64,000 nucleotides of DNA, from contig NC_092806.1 in assembly GCF_040954645.1 (NCBI RefSeq), positions 80,796,943 through 80,860,942 on the forward strand. The letters are read 5' to 3'. This stretch comes from Diabrotica undecimpunctata (Eukaryota > Arthropoda > Insecta > Coleoptera > Chrysomelidae). Made by a program: the position numbers and the translations under genes. Below, piece after piece: positions 31,105 to 41,637 of this stretch (positions are counted from its first letter, which is position 1; every line of letters begins with the position of its first letter). Under the pieces are notes generated by a model. It was not told the origin of the DNA. It ran no database searches and saw only the letters and a list, made by a program, of their open reading frames with translations.

Positions 31105-32948
31105 TATGATATGCCACTGGACAGGAAGCTTGAGGTTACCCGAGAGCAATTTCCACCCGTGCCAATGGCATGGAGTGCAGTGGGACGCCGAAGCTGAGCG
31201 AGCTGTACCTTTTACCGTAGACGAACTTAACGAAGCGTTGAGTGCCCTAAAGACACGAAAGGCTCCGGGACTCGATGGAATACCACCAGAAGCGGTACCA
31301 GAAGCGGTGAAACGCATTGGCAGTATGGAGCCGACGTGGCTTTTGGACCACATGAATGTACTACTTGAAACTCAGCGAAAATCAAAGGGGGAAGACAAGT
31401 ATCGACTTGTTTGCCTTCTGTCGTGCATAGGTAAATTATACGAGAGGCTCCTAAGAGGGCGAATAGACACAGTGATTGAAGAGTCAGGCGGGCTGTCATC
31501 CAGGCAGTACGGTTTCAGAAAGAACAGGAGCACGGTGGATGCGCTGATGGAAGTCTTCCGGGAGTTACGCGGGGTGGGGGTTAACAAGAGGTGGGCAATC
31601 CTACTGTTGTTTGACGTTCGGAATGCGTTTAACACATTAAAATGGAAAGAGGTAATGAATGCTCTACGAGAGAGAAGGTGTCCGAGGTACTTGATGAATT
31701 TGGTCTCCGACTATTTGTCAGAGAGAAAAATTGTGGTAGAAAAAGGAGTAGTGGTTGACGTGACGGCTGGAGTGCCTCAGGGGTCGGTCCTAGGACCCAC
31801 GCTGTGGAACTTGGCATATGACGGGGTTGTGAGCCAACAATACGGAGAGGGTGTAACCCCTTTCGCATTTGCGGACGACCTCGCTATGCTGGTAGTGGCG
31901 CGGGACAGGGAGGACCTTATCTTTGGTGCACAGCGTACATGCAACCAAGTCGAGAAATGGATGAAAATGCATGAGCTAGAACTGGCTGGGGGTAAGACCG
32001 AGGCTATAATTCTCAAGGGACCAAGGAAAAGGGACGGGATAACATTTGAATGTGCAGGAAAGAGAGTGGTTACAAAGAAGTGCGTGAGGTATTTAGGGGT
32101 GACTCTGAGTCATAACGGAAAGTGGGGGAGCACGTAAAATCGGTGACTCAAAGAGCTGCGGTGAGACCCGCCGCATTGGGAGGGATCATGCCCAACATCG
32201 GAGGGCCCAAAACTGAGAGGAGGAGGGCCCTTCATTCTGTTGTGCAGTCGATCGTCCTTTACGCTACGCCTGTCTGGAGTTCTGCAGTTTTAACAAAGCC
32301 GTACAGAAAGTAGCTCACCCGAGCAGATAGGAAGAGTCTATTGAGGGTGGCGTGTGCATACAGAACAGTCTCTGCTGAGGCGTTAGAAGTTATCACCGGG
32401 TGTATTCCGACGCACATGCTAGTGAAGAAAAGAGGAAGAGTATACGAGAGAAGAAATGAAGACATAGCAACAGAACGTTTAAAAAAAGAAGAAAGGGAAA
32501 GGTCCATAATGGTGTGGCAAGAGGAGTGGGATGAGATGAGAAGGGTGGCGCAGTGGACGAGGTCGTTGATTCCTAATCTGAGAAGATGGATAGATTGCGG
32601 GCTTTGGATTATTTCCTGACGCAGATGCTCACAGGACATGGTTGCTTTAGGGCATACCTTTACAGATTTGGAAAGGCAGAAAATGATAAATGCCTGTATT
32701 GTGAAATATCGGACACTGTCTCACACACTCCATTGGTATGCGATAGATGGATAGGTAAGAGGAGCCTGCTTGAGAGAGAGCTAGGAAGTAGGGTGCAATC
32801 AGTCACTGAACTGGTGGAGGAAATGCTTAGGTCGTCAGATCGGTGGAGAGCAGTTCAGAGATATGTGAGGAGAACATTGGAAAGAAAGGAACAAGAAGAA
32901 AGGCGACCCGAAGGTAGGCAGGGTGCCCAGGACCAAGAAAGAAGATAA
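31105..32948 (+). pseudogene. R1-like reverse transcriptase and C-terminal domain
   Basis: The RT motifs are SALKTRKAPGLDGIP, YGFRKNRSTVDAL, motif A LLLFDVRNAFNTL, GVPQGSVLGPTLWNLAY, and motif C FAFADDLAMLVV (FADD, near 31870). The frame breaks near 32125 and again at about 32310 (a TAG) and 32610. The final part has a CX2C..HX4C finger (CLYCEIS..SHTPLVC), as in R1-clade elements. The catalytic Asp pairs remain, but the protein cannot be made whole. Confidence 0.88.
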
Positions 32949-33334
32949 AGCAGAATGAGATGGGGTGAGATTGAACATGAACAGGGAGGAATAGAGGGAG
33001 AGAAGAATTCTGACGTAGTGGGAAAGTGGTAGAATGTGTGAGAATTGTGCGTGAATGAAAGATCGGGTGAATGCCGTGCCGATATTGCGTCCCAATCAGG
33101 GCGATCCGTCCGGTAATTCACCGCTGAGGAGGGTGTTTTTTTTTTAGCAGGTAGGTCTCTGGCATTGACGACGATGGTGTTTGAACAACCCTAGCGCGCG
33201 GTCTCAGATATTATCGTGGCCAAGCTGGAGGAGTCCTGCATAACCGAGGCTGGAAGGCGGTTCTGCCCACCTTCTAGGACCGAGGTATGTTTCGAACATT
33301 TGGACCACCCCTCTCATAAAAGAAGAAAAAAAAA
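32949..33334 (+). other. 3' UTR and A-rich tail of the R1-like LINE
   Basis: Contains CTGAGGAGGGTGTTTTTTTT and ends in AGAAGAAAAAAAAA. The ORF at 33216 inside it is not a gene. Confidence 0.6.
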
Positions 33335-33421
33335 TTGCCTTTTAACACTTTTTGGAATGGCGGCCATCATACTTTCCTTGGACCAACTCTGTCTGTCGCT
33401 TTTTCTTGTATAACGACCCAT
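33335..33421 (-). pseudogene. pogo-like transposase, N-terminus
   Basis: From the ATG at 33421 the minus strand reads MGRYTRKSDRQSWSKESM, the basic start of the psq-type domain. A frame change follows near 33365, and KVLKGN runs to the LINE insertion. The next residues (MGYRK) are at 26457. Confidence 0.82.
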
Positions 33422-33770
33422 GTTGAAATAAACAAAAAAAACATAATTAAAGTTGAAAAAAAAAAAACATAATTATTTAGATAATTCAATGCATAAATGC
33501 TTACCCTAGTAATTTTTGTATAGACTCAGACTTTTTCAATAATACCTTTATATTTAAATACTCTGTCAAAAGCAGTTCTACCTAGGTACCTAGCAAAATT
33601 ACTTAATCGGCATTAAAATATTCTATATTTACAAATACGTAAATATTTATCGTATTCGAACCTGCAGTCTCTGAGATTTTACATTCGGTAACATAATAAT
33701 ATTATCCCTGCACTATTGAGGCTTTATTGACATAGCTTATTTGATCTAATGTGAATGTTTTTTTTTTCAG
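33422..33770. other. A/T-rich, probably last EPRS intron
   Basis: No ORF. A weak tRNA-like B box (TTCGAACCTGCAGTC on plus) lies near 33657. The right end is a polypyrimidine tract and AG at 33770. Confidence 0.55.
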
Positions 33771-33933
33771 AGATGCCAATGAAAATACTGAACCTGGAGC
33801 CCCATCTATGGGTGCCAAATCCCTTTGTATCCCCTTGGAACAACCTACCGATATCAAACCAAGCGATAAATGCATTCATCCAGACTGTAAAAGCAATCCG
33901 AAGTATTACACATTGTTCGGAAGAAGTTACTGA
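33771..33933 (+). CDS. EPRS: EPRS terminal exon (bifunctional Glu/Pro-tRNA synthetase C-terminus)
   Basis: The exon follows gtttttttttttcag and is open for 53 codons to TGA (33931-33933). It encodes the very end of the prolyl-tRNA synthetase half, which charges tRNA-Pro in the cytosol. MGAKSLCIP, the [13 protein letters not shown] metal-binding stretch with two Cys, and the terminal YYTLFGRSY are diagnostic of the C-terminal domain of animal EPRS. The previous codon is split by the intron. I found no other EPRS exon in the window, so the preceding intron may exceed 33 kb, or a small exon was missed. It is the only gene here with a secure host identity. Confidence 0.92.
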
Positions 33934-33964
33934 AATAATTTAACTAAAAATATCTTGTAACATT

Positions 33965-33970
33965 TTTATT
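33965..33970 (-). terminator. poly(A) signal AATAAA of the minus-strand gene
   Basis: AATAAA on the minus strand, 72 bases beyond the TAG. It is also 32 bases past the EPRS stop, so the two 3' UTRs would overlap. Confidence 0.45.
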
Positions 33971-34041
33971 TTCAGAATAACAACATTTTTCAAATGATCT
34001 TATTTAGTTTTAATTTGAATAACATTCATGTTTTAGTATAA

Positions 34042-34164
34042 CTATGGCAATTCTTGCTTTTCTGTTGAATTTGGCTTCTTCACAGATACAATGTCTACCT
34101 CTTCTCTATTTGTAACTTTGGCTATTTTTTCATGTTTTTCTTTAACTCTTTGTAGTAATTCATC
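34042..34164 (-). CDS. terminal exon of an unidentified host gene
   Basis: The minus strand has ttattatacattttag (3' splice site), then a 40-codon open stretch beginning DELLQRVKEKHEKIAKV and ending KQELP and TAG (34042-34044). An AATAAA lies 72-77 bases past the stop (33965-33970, minus), inside the EPRS 3' UTR. The peptide is charged and helical. I do not recognise the protein. Codon-like composition, splice site and poly(A) signal together support a real exon. Its other exons would lie to the right, but none were identified. Confidence 0.6.
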   Translation of the reverse strand, partial: DELLQRVKEKHEKIAKVTNREEVDIVSVKKPNSTEKQELP

Positions 34165-34272
34165 CTAAAATGTATAATAATATTGTAATGTTTAATGGTT
34201 AGCAACGAATTACTAGATTAGAAATATAACTGGTTTCCTTATCTCAGCTCTCTCATCGACTAATCGCTTAGG

Positions 34273-34274
<2 letters not shown>

Positions 34275-34344
<70 letters not shown>
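34275..34344. repeat. (TA)n
   Basis: A perfect TA array of about 35 units. Confidence 0.97.
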
Positions 34345-34348
<4 letters not shown>

Positions 34349-35330
34349 CATCTAGCGGTTAATGTAAGCTCCGTTCTAAAACGGTATTATACTAACTCCA
34401 GTAGAATATACACCGTGTATTTTATTATCTAAGTAGCGCTTTATGTAGACTCCGACCAACACGTAGGATTAAGTGGACTCCACAAAAGGATAAACCATTT
34501 TTGGGATCCGTATTTACGATATTGCTTATACTTCTAAACTCCTGCGATGTTGCCAATAATTGTATTAGTAGTAGATTTTCAAATTTTACAGCAGATACAT
34601 TCTGGAACTTGAAATTTATTTAAATATCCATCAATTTAATCATGGAGGAATTTAAGGACTATTTGGCTAATTTATGTAGTTAAATATAAATTGTTAACCG
34701 CCATATACCTTTATTTTACTTTTTGGTTTTAATAAGCAAGGCGGTAATTTATATTACTTTTATATATTTTCAAACATAAGAAAGTGTGTATTATAAACTT
34801 GGAAAAGCGAAAATCTCCGTTTTTATTAATTAGTATTTTTTATTAAAATGCATTGGCACTAAAACATTTAGTACATACATGTACATATATCAAATAGAGT
34901 AATCGTGTAACAGTTTCTGAAATTAGAAGCCCCTTCGGTATGATTATAAAGTTTGTTACCACAAAAAATCTACTAGCATACACAGAGATGAGAGAGACCT
35001 ACACAGAAAAAGATTTATTTTTAGCGAATGACAGGGCCATTTATGTAGCCAACCATTGGAAATACAAAATTTAAAGCTGTTGGTGTTCCGGACACGGAAA
35101 GTAAAGTAAGTACAAAAAGAGGTAAAAGTAAAATGAAAAAAAAAAACTAAAATACTTATATAATATGTAGACCTGAAAGTGCGCGGGAGGGTTTGAAATA
35201 AGAATTTACCTAAGGAATGAAATAAGAATTTACCTAATATAAAACAGATCTGAAAGAGAATAAAAAACAGATCAAAGAATTAATAGAGATTAAGTACATC
35301 CTTAAGTAACATATCTCAAATCCGCCTGCA
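34345..35330. other. non-coding, with repeated CTCCG words
   Basis: No gene. Just after the (TA)n there are three related words, AATGTAAGCTCCG (34360), TTATGTAGACTCCG (34442) and TTAAGTGGACTCC (34472). They resemble words beside the (TA)n at 48790-48870 and 44264-44308. Confidence 0.55.
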
Positions 35331-35938
35331 GTTTTTTTGGGTAAATTGAGTAGCTCGACAGAACTGTTGCCGGTTCCAAGCCCAAATAAAGGAGGAGGGG
35401 GTCTACAGCCAGTTTAGCACCCTACTGATAGACTTTAAAACCATACAGCTCATAGAAACAGAATTATGCCTCGGGACAGGAATGATTTCATTACGACGAC
35501 TAACGGGAGAAAGAGGACAACGAATTTGTGGTAAACGAGAAATACACTTCGCATCGGTGCTTTGAACGTAAAGTCTCTACAAGAGAGCAGAAAATTACAA
35601 AAGAGCTTGTAGAAAAAAAAAAATATAGACATGTGTGCGTTAAAAGATACAAAGAAAAAAGGAAAAGGGTCAAATTATTATAGATGACCATCTCATGATT
35701 TACAGTGGTGTTACCAAAGAAACCAGAGCCAAAGAAGGAGTCGCTCTGTTAGTACACAAAAATTTTTTACACCAAGTATAAAAATAGTAAGTGTAAAAAT
35801 TATACTGGATGTTAAACCTCTGCATGTGGTAGCAATTCACTTCCAGAGAACAACAAAGATACCACCACAAGGGAAAACTTCTAGGAACACCTTCAGACTG
35901 TAATAAACGAGACCCCAAATGATAAATATATAATCATT

Positions 35939-36166
35939 ATGGGTGATTTTAACGCCCGTGTTGGCAATGATTTAGTTCCAGCGATAAAACAGCGATATAA
36001 CGAAAATATCAGAAATGAAAACGGAAACCTTCTAACGGACCTCTGCAGCAAAAACCAGATACGTAATAATAATACATTTTTCCCTCACAAAGAACAATAC
36101 AAATACATTTTTGAAAACAGTAGAGGACAAAGATCTATTATAGACTATATTCTGTTGAATAGATAG
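35939..36166 (+). pseudogene. LINE endonuclease, C-terminal part
   Basis: MGDFNARVGNDL carries the catalytic GDFN motif. IIDYILLNR and, in another frame, SDHKLVLCRM give the final SDH motif of APE-type endonucleases. Confidence 0.85.
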
Positions 36167-37042
36167 CACTAACATCAGCAGAAATAGGAAGCGATCACAA
36201 ATTGGTATTGTGCCGAATGAAAACACATATATGTGATAACAAAACACCGAAATACACCACAAAGATAAAAGTCGAAAGCTTACAGGATGACTCGACAAGA
36301 TACCTATTCCAGAAAAGAAGAACCGAGAAAAACAGAAATACATATATCACAGAAAGTGATGGAGTCGAAGAAAGCTGAACAATACTTAAGTCTAATATCT
36401 TAGCCTCGGCCAAGAAAGTTCTCGGTAAAAGAAATATAAGTAAAGTGAAGGAAAAATGTAAAGAAAACAAAAAAGCTTACCTGAAATACATGTCAACCAA
36501 AACACAAGAGGCATAACATAATTACAAGACAATTAGAAACGTAACACATGCACTTATAAGAAAAATAAAAAATGGTCACTGGGAACGTTTTTCGAAAGAA
36601 ATGGAACATAATTTTTCTTGTCTGCAAAAGGAAATATAGCGCTTCATCAGACGTCAAAGAACGGAGGTAAAGTAACTAATAGAACTAAAATACATAAAAA
36701 ATGATACGTGGATTGACTACCTAAAAAAGCTATATACAGGAGAAGAACAAACGACGCTAGAACCGGAAACATCAGAAATTACAACATATAAAGAACTTAA
36801 TATAAATGTACAGGAAGTTCGGAAAATACTTGAAAACCTGAGGAACAGAAAAGCAGCAGGTCAAGACGAGATACCAAACGAATACTGAAATATTGTGGAG
36901 CAGCAATGACAGAACAAATAACAATATTAATTAATAAAATTATAAAACACAATAAAATGCCGGAAGATTGGAGAAGGAGCGAACTAACTCTACTATATAA
37001 AAAAGGAGATAAAAACAGACAAAAAACTACAGAAGTATAAAC

Positions 37043-37675
37043 TTGTTAAATACTACGCTAAAACTTACAACTAAAATTTTACAAGTGCTAATTAATCACA
37101 ATATAAGTTTAGCACATGAACAACCGGGTTTTTTAAGTGGTAGATCGTGTACAGATGCAAAATTCGTGATAAAGCAAATTACTGAGAAATCACTGAAGTA
37201 TAATAGACTAGCATTTCTGTGTCTGATTGACCTAAAGAAAGCGTTTGACAGAGTAAGACTGAAAGATGTAATCCATCTTCTGTATAATAGAGAAGCTCTC
37301 CTAAATATTATAAAAACTATCGAAAACATCGACCAAAACAACAAAATTGAAGTCAGAATAGAGGGACAACTTACAGAACCTATAGAAATAGGCAGCAGAA
37401 TCAGACAAGGGGATTCGTTGAGATTGAGCCCCATGCTCTTCAATTTGATCATGGATCAAATCATCAAAAGCGTTAACAAACGAAGAGGATACAGAATGGG
37501 AAACAAAGAAATTAAAATACTCCGTTACGCAGATGACGCAATATTAATAGCCCAAGATGAAGATAGTCTGCAAAGATTGGTCCACAAATTTAACATAAGA
37601 GCAAAAGAATTTAATATGACAATCTCATCTCAGAAAACTAAAACCATAGTAGTCAGCAAAGGACCACAGATGTAA
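37043..37675 (+). pseudogene. LINE reverse transcriptase core
   Basis: PGFLSGRSCTDA, motif A LCLIDLKKAFDRV, the motif B region RIRQGDSLRLSPMLFNLI (with a two-residue insertion), and motif C LRYADDAILIA. The ORF stops before the C-terminal domain. Confidence 0.87.
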
Positions 37676-38010
37676 AATAGAAATTGATGGCATTAGCAGA
37701 AACAAGACCCGACACAGCCACAACGCAAAGAAAAATGGACGCGGCAGAGATGAGAGTACTGAGAAGAATTACAGGAAATACTCTGAGAAATCGAAAAGAA
37801 AATGTAACGTATAGTGTATAAATGAATGGATACAAAATAGAAAAAAGAATGGAATAACCACATAGGTAATGGAAATAAAATACCTGGCATTATGAATTTA
37901 TTATGACAATTTCATCTCAGAAAACTAAAACAATAGTAGTCAGCAACGAACCAACTAGATGTAAAATAAAAATTGATGGCATCAGTATTGAACAAATAAT
38001 GAAAATAATA

Positions 38011-38639
38011 TACTTGAACTTTATTTTACTGTAGTTTTGAAATTTTAAACTTTCTAGTGGGTATCTTTATGTCTTTATTACCAATTGTTATTAACATGCG
38101 TTTACACAACGTTATAACGTTCTGTATTATAAAAGTATTCTATTTCTTTTTATCGTAGTAAGTCATTACTCAGACAAAATATTTTGGTGTCTTATGGTAT
38201 TGGTAACTTGATTCTGTAATAAAATTCATGGCAGACGACAAGCGGTTTCATAACCACTAAACATATCTATTTCTTTATTGTTTCCGTATATATTATGTTT
38301 TACAGTTATGATAATATGTTCGGTCTAATTGTTTTAAAAACTTTGTCGCTTGTATAAGCTTTAACTTTAATAATAATTTTATAGACCTTAATCATTTAGA
38401 AGTAAATGTATATATAATTTTTTTTCTGTCACTTGGTTTAAATATAGTTCTTATTATATATATGAGCAGAAAATAATACTTATTTCAGTTCGTACGATTT
38501 GCGGTAATTTATTTAATGTTAATTCTGGAATTTCACGTTTATACTCAGTTTCTGTTGTTCCGCTTATTTATCTGAGAGATGTTACTTTTTTTTCTTGTTA
38601 TTATTTCTCTTTATAAGCAATTTTACTTGTTCATTGGTG
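38011..38639. other. A/T-rich spacer
   Basis: Nothing recognised between the plus-strand LINE and the minus-strand fragment. Confidence 0.6.
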
Positions 38640-39097
38640 GAATAATACCTCTATGGAAGGTTATCACTTCATTTTTTGCGCGATCGTCCGATACTTCTTC
38701 TGCCGATTCGTGGCTTATCTCTTCCAATTTTGACGTCACGGGTCTCCTCCATTCTGCTTATGTAATTATTCGATTCTTTTTTTCTATTTTGTGTAAATTC
38801 ATTTATACACTTTACGTTACATTTTCTTCTAATGTCTTCACTTCTCTTTAGATTTCTCAGCGTATTTCCTATAATTGTTCTCAGTACTCTCATCTCTGCC
38901 GTTTCCATTATTCTTTGCGTTGTGGCTGTGCCAGGTCTTGTTTTTGAAGCATATGTCATTATTTGTCTTACACTGGCTTTATAAATTGATATCATCTCAG
39001 TGTTAATGTGTCTGTTTAGCCATATAGTGTTATTAAGGCATCCTGCCAGTCTATTTGCTTTTAGTACTTGATCTCTCATTTCTTTGTCCAGGTCTCT
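38640..39097 (-). mobile_element. LINE 3' fragment, inverted relative to its neighbour
   Basis: The minus strand reads RDQVLKANRLAGCLNNTIWL, MTYASKTRPGTATTQRIMET and IGRRSIGRSRKK, the C-terminal domain of the family at 35331-38010. The plus-strand LINE lacks this part, so the two could be halves of one rearranged copy. Confidence 0.8.
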
Positions 39098-39502
39098 ATT
39101 AAGTTTTTTCTAATTCCACACTAATAGTCTCCTATTTGATAGTTGACCTATTCACTCAATCGTTATAGGTTTATTAAAAAAAAATCTGTATATCCTAATA
39201 ATTAATATATAGCTTATACCGCTATAGTTTGTGCAGTACATTTTATCATCCCTTTTGTGTATGGGTATGCTTTTCAGCAAGTTGGTACTTACTCTTACTT
39301 TTAAATTGACAGGTTAGCTGTTTAACTGCCTATACTGAACTTTCTTCTTCATGTTGCAAATATATATAAAAATTAATAAAAACCACTCTGACATACCATT
39401 GACTGAAATATTGGAGACCCTATATTATTCAATCAATGGAAATACTAAGATCACACGGGGGGAATATTATGGGTTATTTCTGGTTTCGTCATAATTTACA
39501 CT

Positions 39503-39748
39503 AGTAAGTAAGTAAGTTCGTGTAACCTTCTGGCTAAGGTCTAGTGTTAGGGTTTTCAGGTCGCGCAAGCGCCCCTAACATGACTTAACGACTACTTTCG
39601 TAGCCGGGACCGACGGCTTTACGTACCCTCCGAAGCACAGTGGCAGCGCAGTTAAATTAGAAATTGAAAATTTTGTCGGTGCCAGGATTCAAACCCGGGC
39701 CCTCCAGCTTGTTAAACCAGTAACACAGCCACTGAGCTACGGCTGCCA
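39503..39748 (-). mobile_element. tRNA-derived SINE with 13-bp target duplication
   Basis: On the minus strand the head has an A box (TAGCTCAGTGGC, 39739-39728) and a B box (GGTTTGAATCC, 39695-39685). The body contains GTAAAGCCGTCGGTCCCGGC, a phrase shared by a widespread insect SINE type, and ends in a (TTAC)n tail. CATAATTTACACT flanks it at 39490-39502 and 39749-39761. The matching arm at 60660-60690 has one copy of the target and no SINE. Confidence 0.93.
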
Positions 39749-39893
39749 CATAATTTACACTAAAAATACTAACAAGAGAGTGCTCTCACTTCCACATGTT
39801 AAAATTGATATATAGTACCAACAGATGCTAGTTATATACCATCAGTACTAATAAAATGGAAACTATTAAATTAATGTCAATTTCATTTAATCA

Positions 39894-40640
39894 AACGTAC
39901 TAACCTTAAACATGGTCATTTAAGGAAACACCTCAAAAATATTGACAAAAAATTAAAAATAGCTTAAGCGTTATACAAGTAACAGAGCAGCAAAGCTCAC
40001 AGCATGAGAATATTGCCTCGTACTTTTATATAGCAATTTGTTCTCACAATTTTATAGTTTTTCGAAAAATGAACTCCGATTAGAAGATTAAAACGTCAAA
40101 CAAAATGTAAAAACCTATTCATATTTTGTGATACAAAATCTTCAATTTCGATATTGAATATTCTTAATAAATGTATAATCTAATATTTAAGCCTGTTTAT
40201 GTTTTACAGACTTGGAAAACACTAAACAGACAAATATTTATTCCTTTATGTACTAGGTTCTAAAAAAAGTGTACTCAAAACAAATAAATATTATCTACCA
40301 AGTGTTTTATTCCAGTTTCATATGAAAGCACCAGATATTAGATATGTATTATAAATTTCGTCATAGGTGCAAATTTGAGATAAAAATCAAATGATAGAGC
40401 ATATAGTGAAATATAAATATCTTAGAATACCTGTATCGAGCGAGGATAAGATAAGGTTATTGATGAGGAAAAAAAGACCTATCGCTGAGGAAGTGAAAAA
40501 GTAATTGGCAAACGCAAATGAAATATGCATTACAATCTATCATGATACACATATATTCGTACTGCAGAAACAAGACAATTAATAAACACGTTAAGGGAAT
40601 CTTAATAATAAGCAAAATGTAACTTTTAATACACAGAAGA
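39894..40640. other. arm-specific spacer
   Basis: No gene. 40375-40525 matches 52100-52225 in inverted orientation. The rest has no partner in the window. Confidence 0.6.
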
Positions 40641-41637
40641 AATAATGATATGCAGAAGAAACACAAATTAAAAAACGTTATCCACTTATTGTACGCAAGA
40701 GAGATACCTCTAGGAAAAATCAAAACGACCGAAAATATATACCAAAATAACACAATAAAAGTAAAAGTAGAAGAAGAACCAACCGACCCTAATAAAGCTG
40801 ACAATGGGATAAGGCAGGGATATTTCCTGAGTCCTCTATTGTTCAACCTGATTATGGATGAAATAATAAAAAAGTAAGAACTAAAAAAAGATACCAAATG
40901 GAAGAAAAACAAATTAAAATTGCTGTGCAAACGACGCAATACTACTCTTTCAAAATGAAGATGATTTACAATGTGTGCTGCACCAATTTCATATAACTGC
41001 CAGAAAATTTAACATGTTAATTTCCCCAAAAGAGACAAAATTCATGGTTACAACAGCAAATTTACTAAGATGTTAATTGGAGCTGAAAGGTCAGATAATA
41101 GAACAAGTGATGGAGTTTAAATATCTAGCCATCACATTATCTAGCTACGGAAAGCTCAAAACTGAAGTGGAAGATCCAGTGAATAGAGCAAACAGAGCCG
41201 CAGGCTGACTAAATGAAACAATATGAAGCAATAAAACTATCGGGAAAGAAACGAAAGGCAGAATTTACAAAACAGTCATCAGACCAATGACATACGCGGC
41301 AGAAACAAGACCTGACACAGAGAGGACAAAAAGGATATTAGAAACAGCAGAGATGAAAACACTTAGAAAAATTGATGGTAAGTCACTATGGGACAGAGCT
41401 AGAAGTACAGATATACGACGTAGATGCAAGATGGAGAAGATCAAGAACTGGTTAAGAAATAGAAGAGTAGAATGGAACGATCATATAAGCCGAATGACAA
41501 CAAATAGAGTAGTAAAGATGGCAAGAGACGGTCAATCTGTAGGAAGACGATCAGTAGGAAGATCACGAAAACGATGGAACGGCAACTTACTGGAGGCACA
41601 TTGAAAAATGACAGTCATGTCTATATAAATAGAAGAA
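40641..41637 (+). pseudogene. LINE RT fragment in arm A
   Basis: The plus strand reads IRQGYFLSPLLFNLIMDEI, then a motif C region that reads CANDAILLFQ in place of YADD, and the C-terminal domain MTYAAETRPDTERTKRILET to GRRSVGRSRKRWNGN. The first motif C Asp is lost by point change, and several frame changes occur. The tail is AGAAGAAGAAG. Confidence 0.85.

Larger units (their letters stand above)
26464..33334 (+). mobile_element. R1-like non-LTR retrotransposon, nested insertions inside
   Basis: The plus strand holds a 5' UTR, an ORF1-like region, the start of an endonuclease, then (after insertions) the linker, RT and C-terminal CCHC. It ends with an AGAAGAAAAAAAAA tail. It interrupts the pogo N-terminal region: the pogo helix-turn-helix reads on across the insertion (33335-33421 into 26457). 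Insertions inside it are the LINE and repeat at 28724-30290 and the solo LTR at 30559-31099. Confidence 0.87.
35331..38010 (+). mobile_element. LINE with endonuclease and RT, decayed
   Basis: A 5' UTR-like start (TTGCCGGTTCCAAGCCCAAA, 35365) is followed by an APE endonuclease from about 35543 (IGALNVKSLQE, MGDFNARVG, IIDYILLNR), a linker, and RT to 37675. A rearranged tail repeats the stretch 37616-37695 at 37905-37985. There are many stops and frame changes. The same family occurs at 38640-39097, 40641-41637 and 59627-60536. Confidence 0.87.
39098..41620. repeat. outer arm A of the large inverted duplication
   Basis: 39098-39893 and 40720-41618 match the reverse complement of 63940-63581, 60708-60537 and 60536-59627. 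Identity is high but imperfect. Differences are the SINE (only here), 39894-40720 (only here) and the 2.9-kb LINE (only in the other arm). Confidence 0.85.

Noticed and set aside
33216..33413. 65-codon plus-strand ORF
   Set aside because: It lies in the 3' UTR and tail of the R1-like LINE and runs into the reverse strand of the pogo N-terminus.
39672..39748. tRNA gene
   Set aside because: A and B boxes are present, but the head is joined to a SINE body with tail and target duplication, and the arms do not make a sound cloverleaf.
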